Of a stretch of 34,239 nt of DNA, positions 1-8,143 are shown one piece after another. Source of the DNA: Bacteroidales bacterium M2 (GTDB lineage Bacteria; Bacteroidota; Bacteroidia; Bacteroidales; Muribaculaceae). Within the stretch, counting starts at the first letter, position 1. Each line of letters begins with the position of its first letter. Position numbers and translations under genes: made by a program. The notes beneath the pieces are model-generated. The model had not been told where the DNA came from and did not search any database. It saw nothing but the letters and a program-made list of their open reading frames with translations. The stretch covers positions 1 through 34,239 of the forward strand of contig LUJM01000064.1 of NCBI GenBank assembly GCA_001689415.1, in the 5' to 3' direction.

Positions 1-71
1 CAAGTCGGCTTTTTTCGGACGGATACTTTGATTCGGCAATTAGTATAAGCATGTCGGTTGGGGTATTAAAT

Positions 72-98
72 AAAAAACCCGGTGCAGAATGCACCGGG
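72..98 (-). terminator. Rho-independent terminator of the exb-tonB operon
   Basis: On the minus strand a 9-bp perfect stem (CCCGGTGCA / TGCACCGGG, plus-strand 78-86 and 90-98) with a 3-base loop is followed directly by a run of six T and a further T-rich stretch. It lies about 35 bases past the tonB stop codon, so it should end the exbB-exbD-exbD-tonB transcript. Bases 1-71 further on hold no recognisable gene. Confidence 0.85.
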
Positions 99-133
99 CA
101 GGGGGGGAGGGGTATGGAATTCAAAAGCGAATT

Positions 134-985
134 CTACTGGAGTTTGAAGGTCACGGGGAGAGTGTAGGTAACCTTGACGGGCTGACCGTTGTTACGGCCG
201 GGGATCCACTTGGGCATAGCCTTCACCACGCGAACGGCCTCTTTATCGAGAGCGGGGTGGCGGGGACGAACTACGCGCACATTTGTGATTGAACCGTCTT
301 TACCAACCACGAACTCAACTACTACGCGGCCCTGTACACCTTCTTCAGATGCAGCCGAGGGGTATACGATGTTGTCGCTAAGCCATTTGTACATGGCAGC
401 TTCACCACCGTTGAATTCGGGTTTCTGCTCTACCATCGCGATGTTCATCGGCTGCTCTTCCTCAACCTTGGGTGCTGCGATAACCTCGTCCTTGATGATA
501 ATCTTGTTGAGGTCATTGGTACCTTCGGTAATGTCGACAGCACCTACGGCTGCTTCATTGTTGAGGACTTCTTCCTGGTTTTTGACCTGCTTGTCTTCTT
601 CGAGTTCGTTATCATCGACGATAAGAAGGTCGGTCACCTGCTGCTGGTTAGCAACTTCTTCGGGAGCAACGATTTCTTCGGGTTCGGGCGGGAGCACGAA
701 CTCTTCTTCGGGTTCTTCTTCGATTTCTTCCTCGGCGTCTACAGTGGTGATTTCCTGTACGGTGGCAGTGGTAATCTGCTCTTCTTCGGGTTTAGAGAAA
801 ACGCCCGATACCGAGAGGATAAGCAGAACGAGGATGATAGCTACGGCGATGAGAACCGAAACGATAGCTTTTGTGTGGCGGGCAGGAGAGCTTTCACGCA
901 GCTTATATGCGCCAAACTCTTTGTTCTTGCCTTCGAATACAATTTCGCGCCACTCTCTGGAGGTAAGATCTACGTCTTTTGCCAT
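134..985 (-). CDS. TonB family energy transducer
   Basis: 283 aa. TonB proteins span the inner membrane and periplasm and pass proton-motive energy from ExbB/ExbD to outer-membrane TonB-dependent receptors. Visible here: a cytoplasmic N-terminus of about 39 residues, one hydrophobic segment at about 40-61, a long acidic and proline-containing periplasmic linker (about 66-190, many Glu and Pro), and a C-terminal TonB domain (about 190-283) with the typical NIVYPSAA, GRVVVEFVV and TYTLPVTF elements. The cytoplasmic N-terminus with a W-x-E-IVFEGKNKEFGAY-type motif is common in Bacteroidota TonB proteins. It is the last gene of a four-gene operon, 12 bases after the second ExbD. The family is secure. 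Which receptors it serves cannot be told, since no TonB-dependent receptor is in the window. Confidence 0.93.
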   Translation of the reverse strand: MAKDVDLTSREWREIVFEGKNKEFGAYKLRESSPARHTKAIVSVLIAVAIILVLLILSVSGVFSKPEEEQITTATVQEITTVDAEEEIEEEPEEEFVLPPEPEEIVAPEEVANQQQVTDLLIVDDNELEEDKQVKNQEEVLNNEAAVGAVDITEGTNDLNKIIIKDEVIAAPKVEEEQPMNIAMVEQKPEFNGGEAAMYKWLSDNIVYPSAASEEGVQGRVVVEFVVGKDGSITNVRVVRPRHPALDKEAVRVVKAMPKWIPGRNNGQPVKVTYTLPVTFKLQ

Positions 986-997
986 AACTTAGAGTTT

Positions 998-1792
998 TTA
1001 TTGGTTAGAAGCAGATGCCTCGCCTTCGTTTTCTGCAGCAGCAGCAACATTAGCTTTGGCAGCGCGGATTGTGGGACGGATAATAGTCTGACCTGTAGTC
1101 TGTTCGAGGTGACGCAGGAGCAGGGTATCAGTGTGGTTGGGAAGCTCGATGCTATAACGAGAAATCTGGTTGATGTTCATCTCGTCGATAGCATTGATGA
1201 GGCCTTCGTAAGTAGTGTTAGGACCGGGTTTGATCACAACTACAGGACGGGTCTTGAGTGAGTCGGCTGCGTTTTTCTTAGCCAGCTGGTCAAACTCTTC
1301 CTTGGTGATTTCCTTGTTCTTCCACTGCTCCTTGAGCTTGGTATATTCTTCCATAACCTGCTTGTTTTTGTTGAGCAGGATCTTGCGGATACCCTGAGCT
1401 TCGCGGTTCACGTTACCGATAAACTGCTCTTTCTGCAGATATTTCGGAGTCGAGAACGTAGTATCGGCGATACCTTCATAATAGTAGATATTGTGAATGG
1501 TTTTACCGGTTTCGGCGTTCACGGCGGGTTTGTCACCGTTGTACTCAGTGTCGAGAATCATTGTGATAGCTTCAGATTGCTTAGCCTGGCTCTGCTGCTC
1601 CTTCTTTACGTCCTCGTTGGTAGGAAGTACGATCTGGAGAGTCTGCGATTTGATCATCGTAGTACAGAGCATGAAGAAGGTAATCAGAAGCATGTTCATG
1701 TCCACCATGGGAGTAAAGTCCACATGGATAGACATCTTTTTCTGGGCGCCTTTTTTCTGCTTGCCGCCCGAAGACTGTTCTATTTGTGCCAT
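998..1792 (-). CDS. ExbD/TolR family biopolymer transport protein (second copy)
   Basis: 264 aa. ExbD forms the proton-conducting stator partner of ExbB and drives TonB. A basic N-terminus (KQKKGAQKK) precedes one membrane segment at about 29-47 that carries the conserved aspartate (D31 in FTPMVDMNMLL), equivalent to the protonatable Asp of E. coli ExbD. The rest is periplasmic. It is larger than E. coli ExbD (about 140 aa) because of a charged insertion around residues 120-180 (KNKQVMEEYTKLKEQW and following) of coiled-coil character. The C-terminal third (PVVVIKPGPNTTYEGLINAIDEM) is the usual ExbD/TolR periplasmic fold. It lies 15 bases after the first exbD. Long ExbD proteins in tandem are usual in Bacteroidota. 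The name exbD is kept out of the symbol field because two paralogues exist. Confidence 0.92.
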   Translation of the reverse strand: MAQIEQSSGGKQKKGAQKKMSIHVDFTPMVDMNMLLITFFMLCTTMIKSQTLQIVLPTNEDVKKEQQSQAKQSEAITMILDTEYNGDKPAVNAETGKTIHNIYYYEGIADTTFSTPKYLQKEQFIGNVNREAQGIRKILLNKNKQVMEEYTKLKEQWKNKEITKEEFDQLAKKNAADSLKTRPVVVIKPGPNTTYEGLINAIDEMNINQISRYSIELPNHTDTLLLRHLEQTTGQTIIRPTIRAAKANVAAAAENEGEASASNQ

Positions 1793-1807
1793 TTTTGACT
1801 TTACTTA

Positions 1808-2617
1808 TTAAGTGGGTTCGTTTTCTGATTTGAGGGCAGTCATGAGGCTGAATTTATTGAGCTTCATGGTCTGGAGGTTATCAAATACGAGCTGAACAGT
1901 TGTGAAGGGGGTGTCCTTGTCAGCCTTGATAGCAATACCCTGACCTTTACGCATAAGAGCGGTATAGAGGTTAGAGAGCTGTGATTTCTCTTCGGCTGAG
2001 AGACCTTCGGTCTGCTCGTTGTTGATTCGCTGTGCGACATTGTAGATGGCTTTGAGCCATACCTGGAAGTCGTTGAGACGACCGTCGCGGTTTTTGTTAC
2101 CGTCGATTGGTATACCAACCAGAGGATTGGTCATATCACCGAGGAACTTGTCGCGCTCGGTTACGCTCATCGAGAGAACGTTGGGCAGTGCGGCGAAAGG
2201 AACACCAATCATGTTGGTAGTACGGAATTCGGCCTTCTGCTGCTCGGTCAGGGCGATGCGATTGTTCTTGTGCTGTTCGTTGTAGATGGCTACTGCTTCG
2301 TCGAGCATCATGCCGCGAATTTTTTCGCTTGACAGAGTCGAGTCTGCATCACCGGTAAACGAGATGAAGAGTTTACCTTCTGCAATGGTGGGGTCTTCCA
2401 TTTTGCCGGATTTGTCGGCCGACGAAATGAGAACGGTCACCAGGTTGTTCATCGGCACTTTTTCTTCAGATACTGAAGAAGGAGTGTAGACGATGGTGGG
2501 TTCTTTCTGCAGGAAGGTAGAAGTCAACATGAAGAAAGTAAGCAAAAGAACAGTCACGTCACTCATCGCGGTCATATCGATGAGAGTACTTTTCTTTTTG
2601 ATTTTTACTTTTCCCAT
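1808..2617 (-). CDS. ExbD/TolR family biopolymer transport protein (first copy)
   Basis: 269 aa. Same family and topology as the neighbouring gene: a short basic cytoplasmic tail (KVKIKKKS), one membrane segment at about 17-36 with the conserved Asp (D20 in DMTAMSDVTVLLLTF), then a long periplasmic part. The middle (about 60-190) contains a family-specific insertion (PLVGIPIDGNKNRDGRLNDFQVW) not found in enterobacterial ExbD. The end (GIAIKADKDTPFTTVQLVFDNL) matches the ExbD periplasmic fold. The two ExbD copies differ strongly outside the membrane segment, so they are likely distinct subunits rather than a recent duplication. It follows exbB by 48 bases. Confidence 0.92.
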   Translation of the reverse strand: MGKVKIKKKSTLIDMTAMSDVTVLLLTFFMLTSTFLQKEPTIVYTPSSVSEEKVPMNNLVTVLISSADKSGKMEDPTIAEGKLFISFTGDADSTLSSEKIRGMMLDEAVAIYNEQHKNNRIALTEQQKAEFRTTNMIGVPFAALPNVLSMSVTERDKFLGDMTNPLVGIPIDGNKNRDGRLNDFQVWLKAIYNVAQRINNEQTEGLSAEEKSQLSNLYTALMRKGQGIAIKADKDTPFTTVQLVFDNLQTMKLNKFSLMTALKSENEPT

Positions 2618-2665
2618 ATTTACCTTTTACTTAATTGGATTTTGAACGTTTAGGGTAAACAGGGA

Positions 2666-3481
2666 TTAGTGAGTAGCTGCAAATGTCTGCACGATTGAGA
2701 AGCCAATCTCGTCGATAGCGTAGGTGAGGTTATCGATTTTGTTGGTGTAGTAGTTGTAGAAAATTACAGCGAATGCACCGGTTGCGATACCGAAGGCGGT
2801 GTTGATAAGAGCCTCCGAGATACCGGTTGACAGTTCGGTCGAGTCAGGAGCACCAGACTGAGAAAGAGCCTGGAATGATTTGATCATACCCATTACAGTA
2901 CCGAGAAGACCAACGAGAGTACCGAGGGTGGTCATGGTAGCGATGATGGGGAGGTTCTGCTGAAGGGTAGGCATTTCGAGAGCGGTAGCTTCTTCAACCT
3001 GTTTCTGCAGAGTAGCAACTTTCTGCTCTTTGGTGAGAACGGTGTTTTTGTCCATTTCAGCGTAGCGAACGAGAGCTGAGTCAACAACAGCTGCTACAGA
3101 ACCCTGCTGTTTTGCGCAGAGGGCGCGAGCGCCGGCGATGTCGTTTTTCTCGAGGCAGGTTTTAACTGCTGCTACGAATTTGGCGATGTTGCCTTTACCT
3201 TTGGCTGCTGAGAGGGCGATACCACGCTCTACGGCAAGTACGATAACGGTGAGGAAGAGGGTTTGGAGAACGGGTACGATGAAACCACCTTTGTATACAG
3301 TGCCCCAGAGGTTCTGAGGATGACCGTCTTCGTCGAAGTGCATGTCGTTGCCGAACCAGAAGATGAAGAGGCAGATAGCGATGATGGCGCAGATCACAAT
3401 TACCCAAGCGGCGTTTTTGATGCCGGGAGCGGATTTTTTAGCGCTCTTTTTGGGTTGAGCGGTAGGCTTTTGAGCTTCCAT
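2666..3481 (-). CDS. exbB: ExbB/MotA/TolQ family proton channel protein
   Basis: 271 aa. ExbB forms the pentameric inner-membrane proton channel that powers TonB. A Lys/Ala/Pro-rich cytoplasmic tail (about 1-22) leads to hydrophobic segments at about 24-44, 66-85, 178-200 and 222-244. The last two hold the diagnostic MotA/TolQ/ExbB block (TLGTLVGLLGTVMGMIKSF, then ISEALINTAFGIATGAFAVI). Family members usually have three membrane segments; the extra N-terminal one is seen in many Bacteroidota ExbB proteins. A short polar loop (GNDMHFDEDGHPQN) joins the first two segments. It is first in the operon, about 180 bases downstream of the predicted promoter at 3670-3701. Confidence 0.92.
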   Translation of the reverse strand: MEAQKPTAQPKKSAKKSAPGIKNAAWVIVICAIIAICLFIFWFGNDMHFDEDGHPQNLWGTVYKGGFIVPVLQTLFLTVIVLAVERGIALSAAKGKGNIAKFVAAVKTCLEKNDIAGARALCAKQQGSVAAVVDSALVRYAEMDKNTVLTKEQKVATLQKQVEEATALEMPTLQQNLPIIATMTTLGTLVGLLGTVMGMIKSFQALSQSGAPDSTELSTGISEALINTAFGIATGAFAVIFYNYYTNKIDNLTYAIDEIGFSIVQTFAATH

Positions 3482-3504
3482 AATTTGATTAAAGTGTACT
3501 GAAA

Positions 3505-3518
3505 AATAATTAATTATT
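3505..3518. repeat. 14-bp AT palindrome in the exbB leader
   Basis: The bases AATAATTAATTATT form a perfect palindrome 24-37 nt before the exbB start codon, so it would lie in the 5' leader. It could be a regulator site or a weak hairpin, but AT-only palindromes also arise by chance in AT-rich spacers. Confidence 0.4.
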
Positions 3519-3669
3519 AGTTAATGATTGATTGTTTTGTTGTATTCTTAGCTGGTGAGGTGCGCCGTGGCGCTCTATGGTATTTTTGCGGGCCTCAGTA
3601 GTGGCTCTATGTTAGTTCTTGGTTTGATTTAGGTCTCATTTAAGGTGTAAACCTTTGAAAGGTTTTCTG

Positions 3670-3701
3670 CAAAATTAGCAAGTTGTTTCCAACCTGCAAA
3701 A
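3670..3701 (-). promoter_or_regulatory. Predicted Bacteroidales-type promoter for exbB operon
   Basis: Reading the minus strand, a TTTTG element (plus-strand 3697-3701) is followed after exactly 19 bases by TAATTTTG (3670-3677). This matches the known primary-sigma pattern of Bacteroides, TTTG at -33 and TAnnTTTG at -7 with a 19-21 base spacer. Transcription would start near 3663, giving a leader of about 180 nt before exbB. Confidence 0.7.
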
Positions 3702-3812
3702 TATTTCTGTGTTTTTTTTACATTCTGAACCCTTTCTTAAGCCTTTTTCTTGCCGTATTTTTAATTTTGAGTTAAAGTTTGCTAATTTAGTTAAAAGTTT
3801 GTGAGGTAAACT

Positions 3813-4847
3813 CTATTTAAGCTCTGAGAATACTTTTCGGCCACGAATGTAATATTGCACCAGGATATTGCAGCGGCCGCGGCGGTCTTTGTACATAAGG
3901 TTGGTGTCGGGGTGGCCGGTATACGATGTTCGCATCTTTGCAAAATCGCGGTGGGCGCGTACTATTGCCGAGGCGTTGCGCCAGTCAAAGCATAGCACGT
4001 ACTTGAGCCACGCAATGGTGTCGAGCAATCGTCTTTTCACAAGAAAGCCCGATCGAATGTTGTCGGGTAGGTTCTTGTGCAGCATCAGTAGGTTGTTGCG
4101 GAAGTTGAGGTAGGTCTTTTTCGGATTTTCTGCCGGCAACGATCCGCCGCCGAGGTGGTAGACTGTCGACGAGGGCACGGCTACGATGCGCCAACCGGCC
4201 AACCTTATTCGCCAGCACAGGTCGATTTCTTCCATGTGGGCGAAAAACCGCGGGTCGAGTCCGCCGCAATCGATATATACGTTGCGGCGCACCATTAGCG
4301 CGGCTCCGGTTGCCCAGTGGATATCTTCTACGGTGTCATATTGGCCCGAATCTTTTTCGCAAGTGGCAAAGATGCGCCCGCGGCAATAGGGGTAGCCGTT
4401 GCGGTCGATGTAGCCGCCGCATGCCCCGGCGTACTCAAAAGTGTCCGGCGAATCGAACGACATCAGCTTGGGCTGGCAGGCGCCTACGTCGGGGTGGTTT
4501 TCCATGTAGTCGAATAGCTCCACATCCCAGCCCGGTGTTGCCGCAGCATCAGAATTGAGCAAAATCGTATATTTGCTTTCTATGGCCTCTAAGGCGCGGT
4601 TGTAGCCTTCGGCAAAACCATAGTTGTTGTCGAATCGCAGTATTTCGACTTCGGGGAATTGTTGTTTCAGCACCTCTATCGAATCGTCGCTGCTACCATT
4701 GTCGGCTACAATAATCCTCGAAATCCGTCGGTCGCTGTGCTCTACCACCGAAGGCAAGAATCGGCGCAGCAGTTTGCTGCCGTTCCAGTTGAGTATGATT
4801 ATGGCTACCGGTTTTATGCTTCCGGCATCGTTACAGGTATTTTCCAT
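3813..4847 (-). CDS. Glycosyltransferase family 2 protein
   Basis: 344 aa from the chosen start. It belongs to the GT-A fold family 2 enzymes that move a sugar from a nucleotide sugar to a growing glycan at the inner face of the membrane. Visible: the N-terminal strand VAIIILNWNG (14-23), the nucleotide-binding VADNGSSDDS (47-56), the FDNNYGFAEGYNRALE block, the metal-binding NSDA (98-101), and GFAHMEEIDLCWRIRLAGW-like residues (here FFAHMEEIDLCWR) that mark the acceptor/catalytic half. There is no membrane segment. The reading frame is open up to 4970, but this would overlap the previous gene by 157 bases. Starts at 4868, 4862 and 4847 all overlap the acyltransferase end; 4847 leaves a 13-residue leader before the first strand. 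It is the last gene of the long operon. It resembles rhamnosyltransferase-like GT2 proteins; donor and acceptor are unknown. Confidence 0.88.
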   Translation of the reverse strand: MENTCNDAGSIKPVAIIILNWNGSKLLRRFLPSVVEHSDRRISRIIVADNGSSDDSIEVLKQQFPEVEILRFDNNYGFAEGYNRALEAIESKYTILLNSDAAATPGWDVELFDYMENHPDVGACQPKLMSFDSPDTFEYAGACGGYIDRNGYPYCRGRIFATCEKDSGQYDTVEDIHWATGAALMVRRNVYIDCGGLDPRFFAHMEEIDLCWRIRLAGWRIVAVPSSTVYHLGGGSLPAENPKKTYLNFRNNLLMLHKNLPDNIRSGFLVKRRLLDTIAWLKYVLCFDWRNASAIVRAHRDFAKMRTSYTGHPDTNLMYKDRRGRCNILVQYYIRGRKVFSELK

Positions 4848-5713
4848 CGTTTGTGAGTCCATAGCCATATGGGTGGGTTGCGTGATATTGTATTTTGCAG
4901 CATTGCCGCGTATTTTTTTGTCAGTTGGCCGTTTTCCGAGTTGTGCGAGCCGTCGTCGAGCAGCCTGCATGTGATGCAGTAGTGTCCGCGGCTTGTCTTT
5001 TCCATGTCCCAGTATATTACAGCAAGGCCCATGCGGCGGGCCAGTGTTTCTGTTCCGCTGATAAAGGCTGTCGGGCGGTTGAGAAACATGGTAATCACGG
5101 TCGGGTCGTTGTGACTCGGTTTTTGGTCGCTCATAAATCCGGTGACGCTGAGCTTATTATCTTTTTTAAGCCTTACCAGGTCGCGGAAAACAGTAGATTT
5201 GGGGAATGAAAGAGACCCGAATCTCGACCGTATGGTGAGCATGATGGTATCGAAGGCATGGCTGCGCAAAGGGCGGTACACCTGGCAGTATTCAACCCCC
5301 TGATGATGAGTGGTATGCAATGTTATCGACGGCGCCCATTCCCAGTTTCCGCAGTGCGAGAAGTATACGCAAATGCTTTTGCCTTGCGATAAGAGGCTGT
5401 CGATCAGCTCGGTATTTTCGAAGCGCATACGGCGGCTGATTTCATCGTTGCTGATATGCAGCAGCTTCACTGCCTCTACAAAGGTATCGCAAAAATTGCG
5501 GTAGAACTGTCGGCGGATAGTATTCCGTTCGGCCTGCGTTTTTTGTGGAAAACAATTGCCGAGGTTCTCGTCGACTATCTTGCGCCGGTATCTTACTATA
5601 TAATATATAAGGAAGAAGGCGATGTCCGAAAAAACGTACATCGCTCTTAACGGCAGGTGCGCGAAAATCTTGAAGACGGCAAGCAGTGTCCGTGTAGATA
5701 GACTTTCCTTCAT
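4814..5713 (-). CDS. LpxL/HtrB-family lysophospholipid (lipid A) acyltransferase
   Basis: 299 aa, the usual size for the family. These inner-membrane enzymes transfer an acyl chain to a lipid A precursor (LpxL/LpxM) or a related lipid. A hydrophobic segment lies at about 24-40, followed by the basic VRYRRKIVDENLGNCFP block. The catalytic motif is H120-C-G-N-W-E125, which fits the HX4(D/E) acyltransferase signature. Downstream, GFMSDQKPSHNDP and the MFLNRPTAFISGTETLARR block match the LpxL acyl-acceptor regions. The start is two bases after mtaB ends, so translation is probably coupled. Bacteroidales lipid A is usually penta-acylated, and a single lpxL-type gene fits that. The exact lipid acceptor is inferred from family only. 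Confidence 0.9.
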   Translation of the reverse strand: MKESLSTRTLLAVFKIFAHLPLRAMYVFSDIAFFLIYYIVRYRRKIVDENLGNCFPQKTQAERNTIRRQFYRNFCDTFVEAVKLLHISNDEISRRMRFENTELIDSLLSQGKSICVYFSHCGNWEWAPSITLHTTHHQGVEYCQVYRPLRSHAFDTIMLTIRSRFGSLSFPKSTVFRDLVRLKKDNKLSVTGFMSDQKPSHNDPTVITMFLNRPTAFISGTETLARRMGLAVIYWDMEKTSRGHYCITCRLLDDGSHNSENGQLTKKYAAMLQNTISRNPPIWLWTHKRWKIPVTMPEA

Positions 5714-5715
5714 GT

Positions 5716-7032
5716 TTATACGAGTTCTGCTACTATGGTCTCGCCATCTTCGAGCAAATCGATGAGTTTCATATCAACTACCGAATTGTCAAGCGAAGGG
5801 TCTACATCGGCCCTTATGCGCAGGTAGTTGTCGGTAAAACCTCCCATGGGCTGACCCGGGTGCGAGTGTTCGAGAAGTACAGGCCTTACCGTGCCGATGA
5901 ATCCTTGGGCAAATGCTTTGTGCTTCAGGGCGCTGACGGCTATCATCTGCTCGGCTCTGCGGTGCTTTTCGGCTTGGTCTACAGGGTCGGCAAGCTCGAG
6001 TGCGCGTGTGCCTGGACGTTCGGAATAGGGGAACACGTGCAGGTGGCTTATGTCGAGGCTGCTGACAAAGGCTTTGGACTCTTCGAAACGTTCGCGAGTT
6101 TCTCCGCGTGCTCCAACTATCAGGTCTACGCCGATAAATGCATCGGGCATCACATTGCGTATGCGCTCTACTTTGCGGGCAAACAAGGATGTGTCGTAGC
6201 GACGGCGCATCAGTGCCAATACCGCGTCCGAACCGCATTGCAGCGGTATATGGAAATGCGGCATGAAGCGTTTTGATTGAGCTACGAAATCTATAATCTC
6301 GTCGGTGAGCAGGTTAGGCTCGATCGATGATATACGGTAGCGCTCAATGCCTTCTACCTTGTCGAGCTCGCGGCATAGGTCGAAGAAATTGTCATCGCGT
6401 CCGTGTCCGAAGTCGCCTATATTGACACCGGTAATCACTATTTCCTTGCCGCCTGCCGATGCCGCTGCGCGAGCCTGGGCCACGATGTCGTCGATACTAC
6501 CCGAGCGCGAACGGCCTCGTGCTTTGGGAATTGTGCAGTATGTGCACCAGTAGTCGCAACCGTCTTGTACCTTGAGGAAAAAACGTGTGCGGTCGCCACG
6601 CGAGCACGAAGGCATGAATTCGCGCAGGTCTTTTGCCTCGGGGAAGCAGGGCGATGAGTTCTCGCCAAGCCATGCTTCTTCGGCAATCCGGGGGATATTG
6701 AGTTTGTCGTTGACTCCGACAACGGCTTTTACACCAGGCTGAGCTGCCACCTCGTCGGGTTTCAATTGCGCATAGCATCCGGTGACGACAATGGCTGCTG
6801 CCGGAAACCGGCGGTTAAACGACCGTATGGTGCTGCGGCATTTGCGGTCGGCCTCGGCGGTGACGCTGCATGAATTGATTACTATTATATCGGGCACACC
6901 GTCGGTGTCGACCTTCAGGTGTCCGTGTGCTGCAAATTGCTCGGCAACCGAGGCTGTCTCGGCAAAATTGAGCTTACAGCCGAATGTGTGATATAGCACT
7001 TTGAGTGCCGGGCATGCTGTAAGGTCAGTCAT
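5716..7032 (-). CDS. mtaB: tRNA t6A37 methylthiotransferase MtaB
   Basis: 438 aa. MtaB converts N6-threonylcarbamoyladenosine (t6A) at tRNA position 37 to its 2-methylthio form, using two iron-sulfur clusters and S-adenosylmethionine. The N-terminal MTTase domain shows its three cluster cysteines: C19 (HTFGCKLN), C55 (NSCSVT) and C86 (TGCYAQ). The radical-SAM domain carries C159-x3-C163-x2-C166 (GCDYWCTYCTIPKARGRSRS). A C-terminal TRAM-type RNA-binding region follows. The HTFGCKLN opening and overall length point to the MtaB subgroup rather than MiaB or RimO. It overlaps the upstream aminotransferase gene by 8 bases and is followed by the acyltransferase 2 bases later. A housekeeping tRNA gene inside an envelope operon seems to be a neighbourhood habit, not a functional link. 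Confidence 0.93.
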   Translation of the reverse strand: MTDLTACPALKVLYHTFGCKLNFAETASVAEQFAAHGHLKVDTDGVPDIIVINSCSVTAEADRKCRSTIRSFNRRFPAAAIVVTGCYAQLKPDEVAAQPGVKAVVGVNDKLNIPRIAEEAWLGENSSPCFPEAKDLREFMPSCSRGDRTRFFLKVQDGCDYWCTYCTIPKARGRSRSGSIDDIVAQARAAASAGGKEIVITGVNIGDFGHGRDDNFFDLCRELDKVEGIERYRISSIEPNLLTDEIIDFVAQSKRFMPHFHIPLQCGSDAVLALMRRRYDTSLFARKVERIRNVMPDAFIGVDLIVGARGETRERFEESKAFVSSLDISHLHVFPYSERPGTRALELADPVDQAEKHRRAEQMIAVSALKHKAFAQGFIGTVRPVLLEHSHPGQPMGGFTDNYLRIRADVDPSLDNSVVDMKLIDLLEDGETIVAELV

Positions 7033-8143
7033 AGGTATATGAGTTGATTATATCCGCTATTTCTGCCGCGTCGTTCTCGCTTGTGCATGATGAGATTGGC
7101 AGGCTGAGCACGGTGGCTGATATACGTTCGGTCGCCGGCATATGTAAGTCTGCATACTGTGAATAACAAGGCTGCATATACGGAGGCACGGCATAGTGGA
7201 TATCGCTGCCTATGCCATTGGCGGCGAGGTATGTGCGGAAGTGCTCTCTGTTTTCGGCTCGAACAACATACTGATGCCATACGCAGTTGTCGGGATTGTC
7301 GTGCAGGGGCTTGATGATGAGCGGATTGTTTATTCTGTTATCGTAAATAGCCGCAAGTCTTCGGCGATGCGTTGTCTCCAGGTCTATTTTTGATAGCTTG
7401 ACGCGGAGGAATGCTGCCTGAATCGGGTCTAATCGGCAGTTATAACCCTGGTAAATATTATGATATCGTGTGTCCGAGCCGTAATTGGCCAAGGCGCGTA
7501 CGGCATCTGCAAGGGACTTGTCGTAAGTTGTAACGGCACCGGCATCTCCGATTGCGCCGACGTTCTTGGTGGGATAGAAACTGAAGGCGGCGGCATCGCC
7601 TAATGCGCCGGTTTTGATACCGTCGACCTCTGCCCCGATAGCCTGGGCATTGTCTTCGATAATAATTAGATTGTGCTTGGCGGCAAGGTCCGACATTGTT
7701 TTGTCGAAGGCCGGTCTGCCATATAGGTGCACGGTCATTATTGCCTTTGTAGCCGGGGTGAGAGATTTCTCTATCAATGAGGTGTCGATATTCAATGTCG
7801 AGAAATCAGCGTCGACGAACAAGGGTTTAAGACCCGCGTCGGTGATAGCCAACACTGTGGCAATGTAGGTGTTGGCCGGTACAATAACTTCGTCGCCCTG
7901 GGCAAGGCGGCCAAGGGCGATGTATGCTTTGAGTATCAGCCTCAGTGCATCGAGGCCGTTGCTTACACCTACGGCATATGGAGTGCCGGTAAAAGCAGCA
8001 AGTTCCTTCTCGAACTCCTCACATTCTGCCCCGCCTATGTAGCGGCCTGAATCAAGAACCCTGTCGGCGGCCTGCTTGAGGTCGTCGATATAGGCGGAGT
8101 TTACTTTGCCGAGGTCAAGAAAAGGGTATTTCAAACTATTCAT
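7025..8143 (-). CDS. DegT/DnrJ/EryC1/StrS aminotransferase, FdtB-like
   Basis: 372 aa. Sugar aminotransferases of this family put an amino group on a nucleotide-linked keto-sugar using PLP. The frame stays open to 8362, but residues before the start at 8143 have no family character and would lie within fdtA. ATG at 8143 gives MNSLKYPFLDLGKVN, the usual N-terminus, and overlaps the fdtA-like gene by 8 bases. Visible: SNGLDALRL (PLP phosphate site), D164 in IIEDNAQAIGA (pyridine nitrogen), and the Schiff-base lysine K193 in FYPTKNVGAIGDAG. Next to an FdtA-type 3,4-ketoisomerase it most likely makes dTDP-3-amino-3,6-dideoxyhexose (Fuc3N or Qui3N type). C3 versus C4 amination rests on that context. 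Confidence is high for family, moderate for substrate. Confidence 0.9.
   Translation of the reverse strand: MNSLKYPFLDLGKVNSAYIDDLKQAADRVLDSGRYIGGAECEEFEKELAAFTGTPYAVGVSNGLDALRLILKAYIALGRLAQGDEVIVPANTYIATVLAITDAGLKPLFVDADFSTLNIDTSLIEKSLTPATKAIMTVHLYGRPAFDKTMSDLAAKHNLIIIEDNAQAIGAEVDGIKTGALGDAAAFSFYPTKNVGAIGDAGAVTTYDKSLADAVRALANYGSDTRYHNIYQGYNCRLDPIQAAFLRVKLSKIDLETTHRRRLAAIYDNRINNPLIIKPLHDNPDNCVWHQYVVRAENREHFRTYLAANGIGSDIHYAVPPYMQPCYSQYADLHMPATERISATVLSLPISSCTSENDAAEIADIINSYTYD

Larger units (their letters stand above)
3482..3812. other. Intergenic region upstream of exbB
   Basis: 331 bases without a gene. It holds the predicted exbB promoter (3670-3701), a leader of about 180 nt, and a 14-bp AT-only palindrome at 3505-3518. 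No convincing terminator was seen after the glycosyltransferase that ends at 3813, so read-through into the exb operon is possible. The region is AT-rich compared with the flanking genes. Confidence 0.6.

Noticed and set aside
189..992. Long plus-strand open frame rich in Ser and Thr opposite tonB
   Set aside because: It mirrors the Glu/Pro-rich tonB coding strand; low complexity, no family features, and no promoter or start context.
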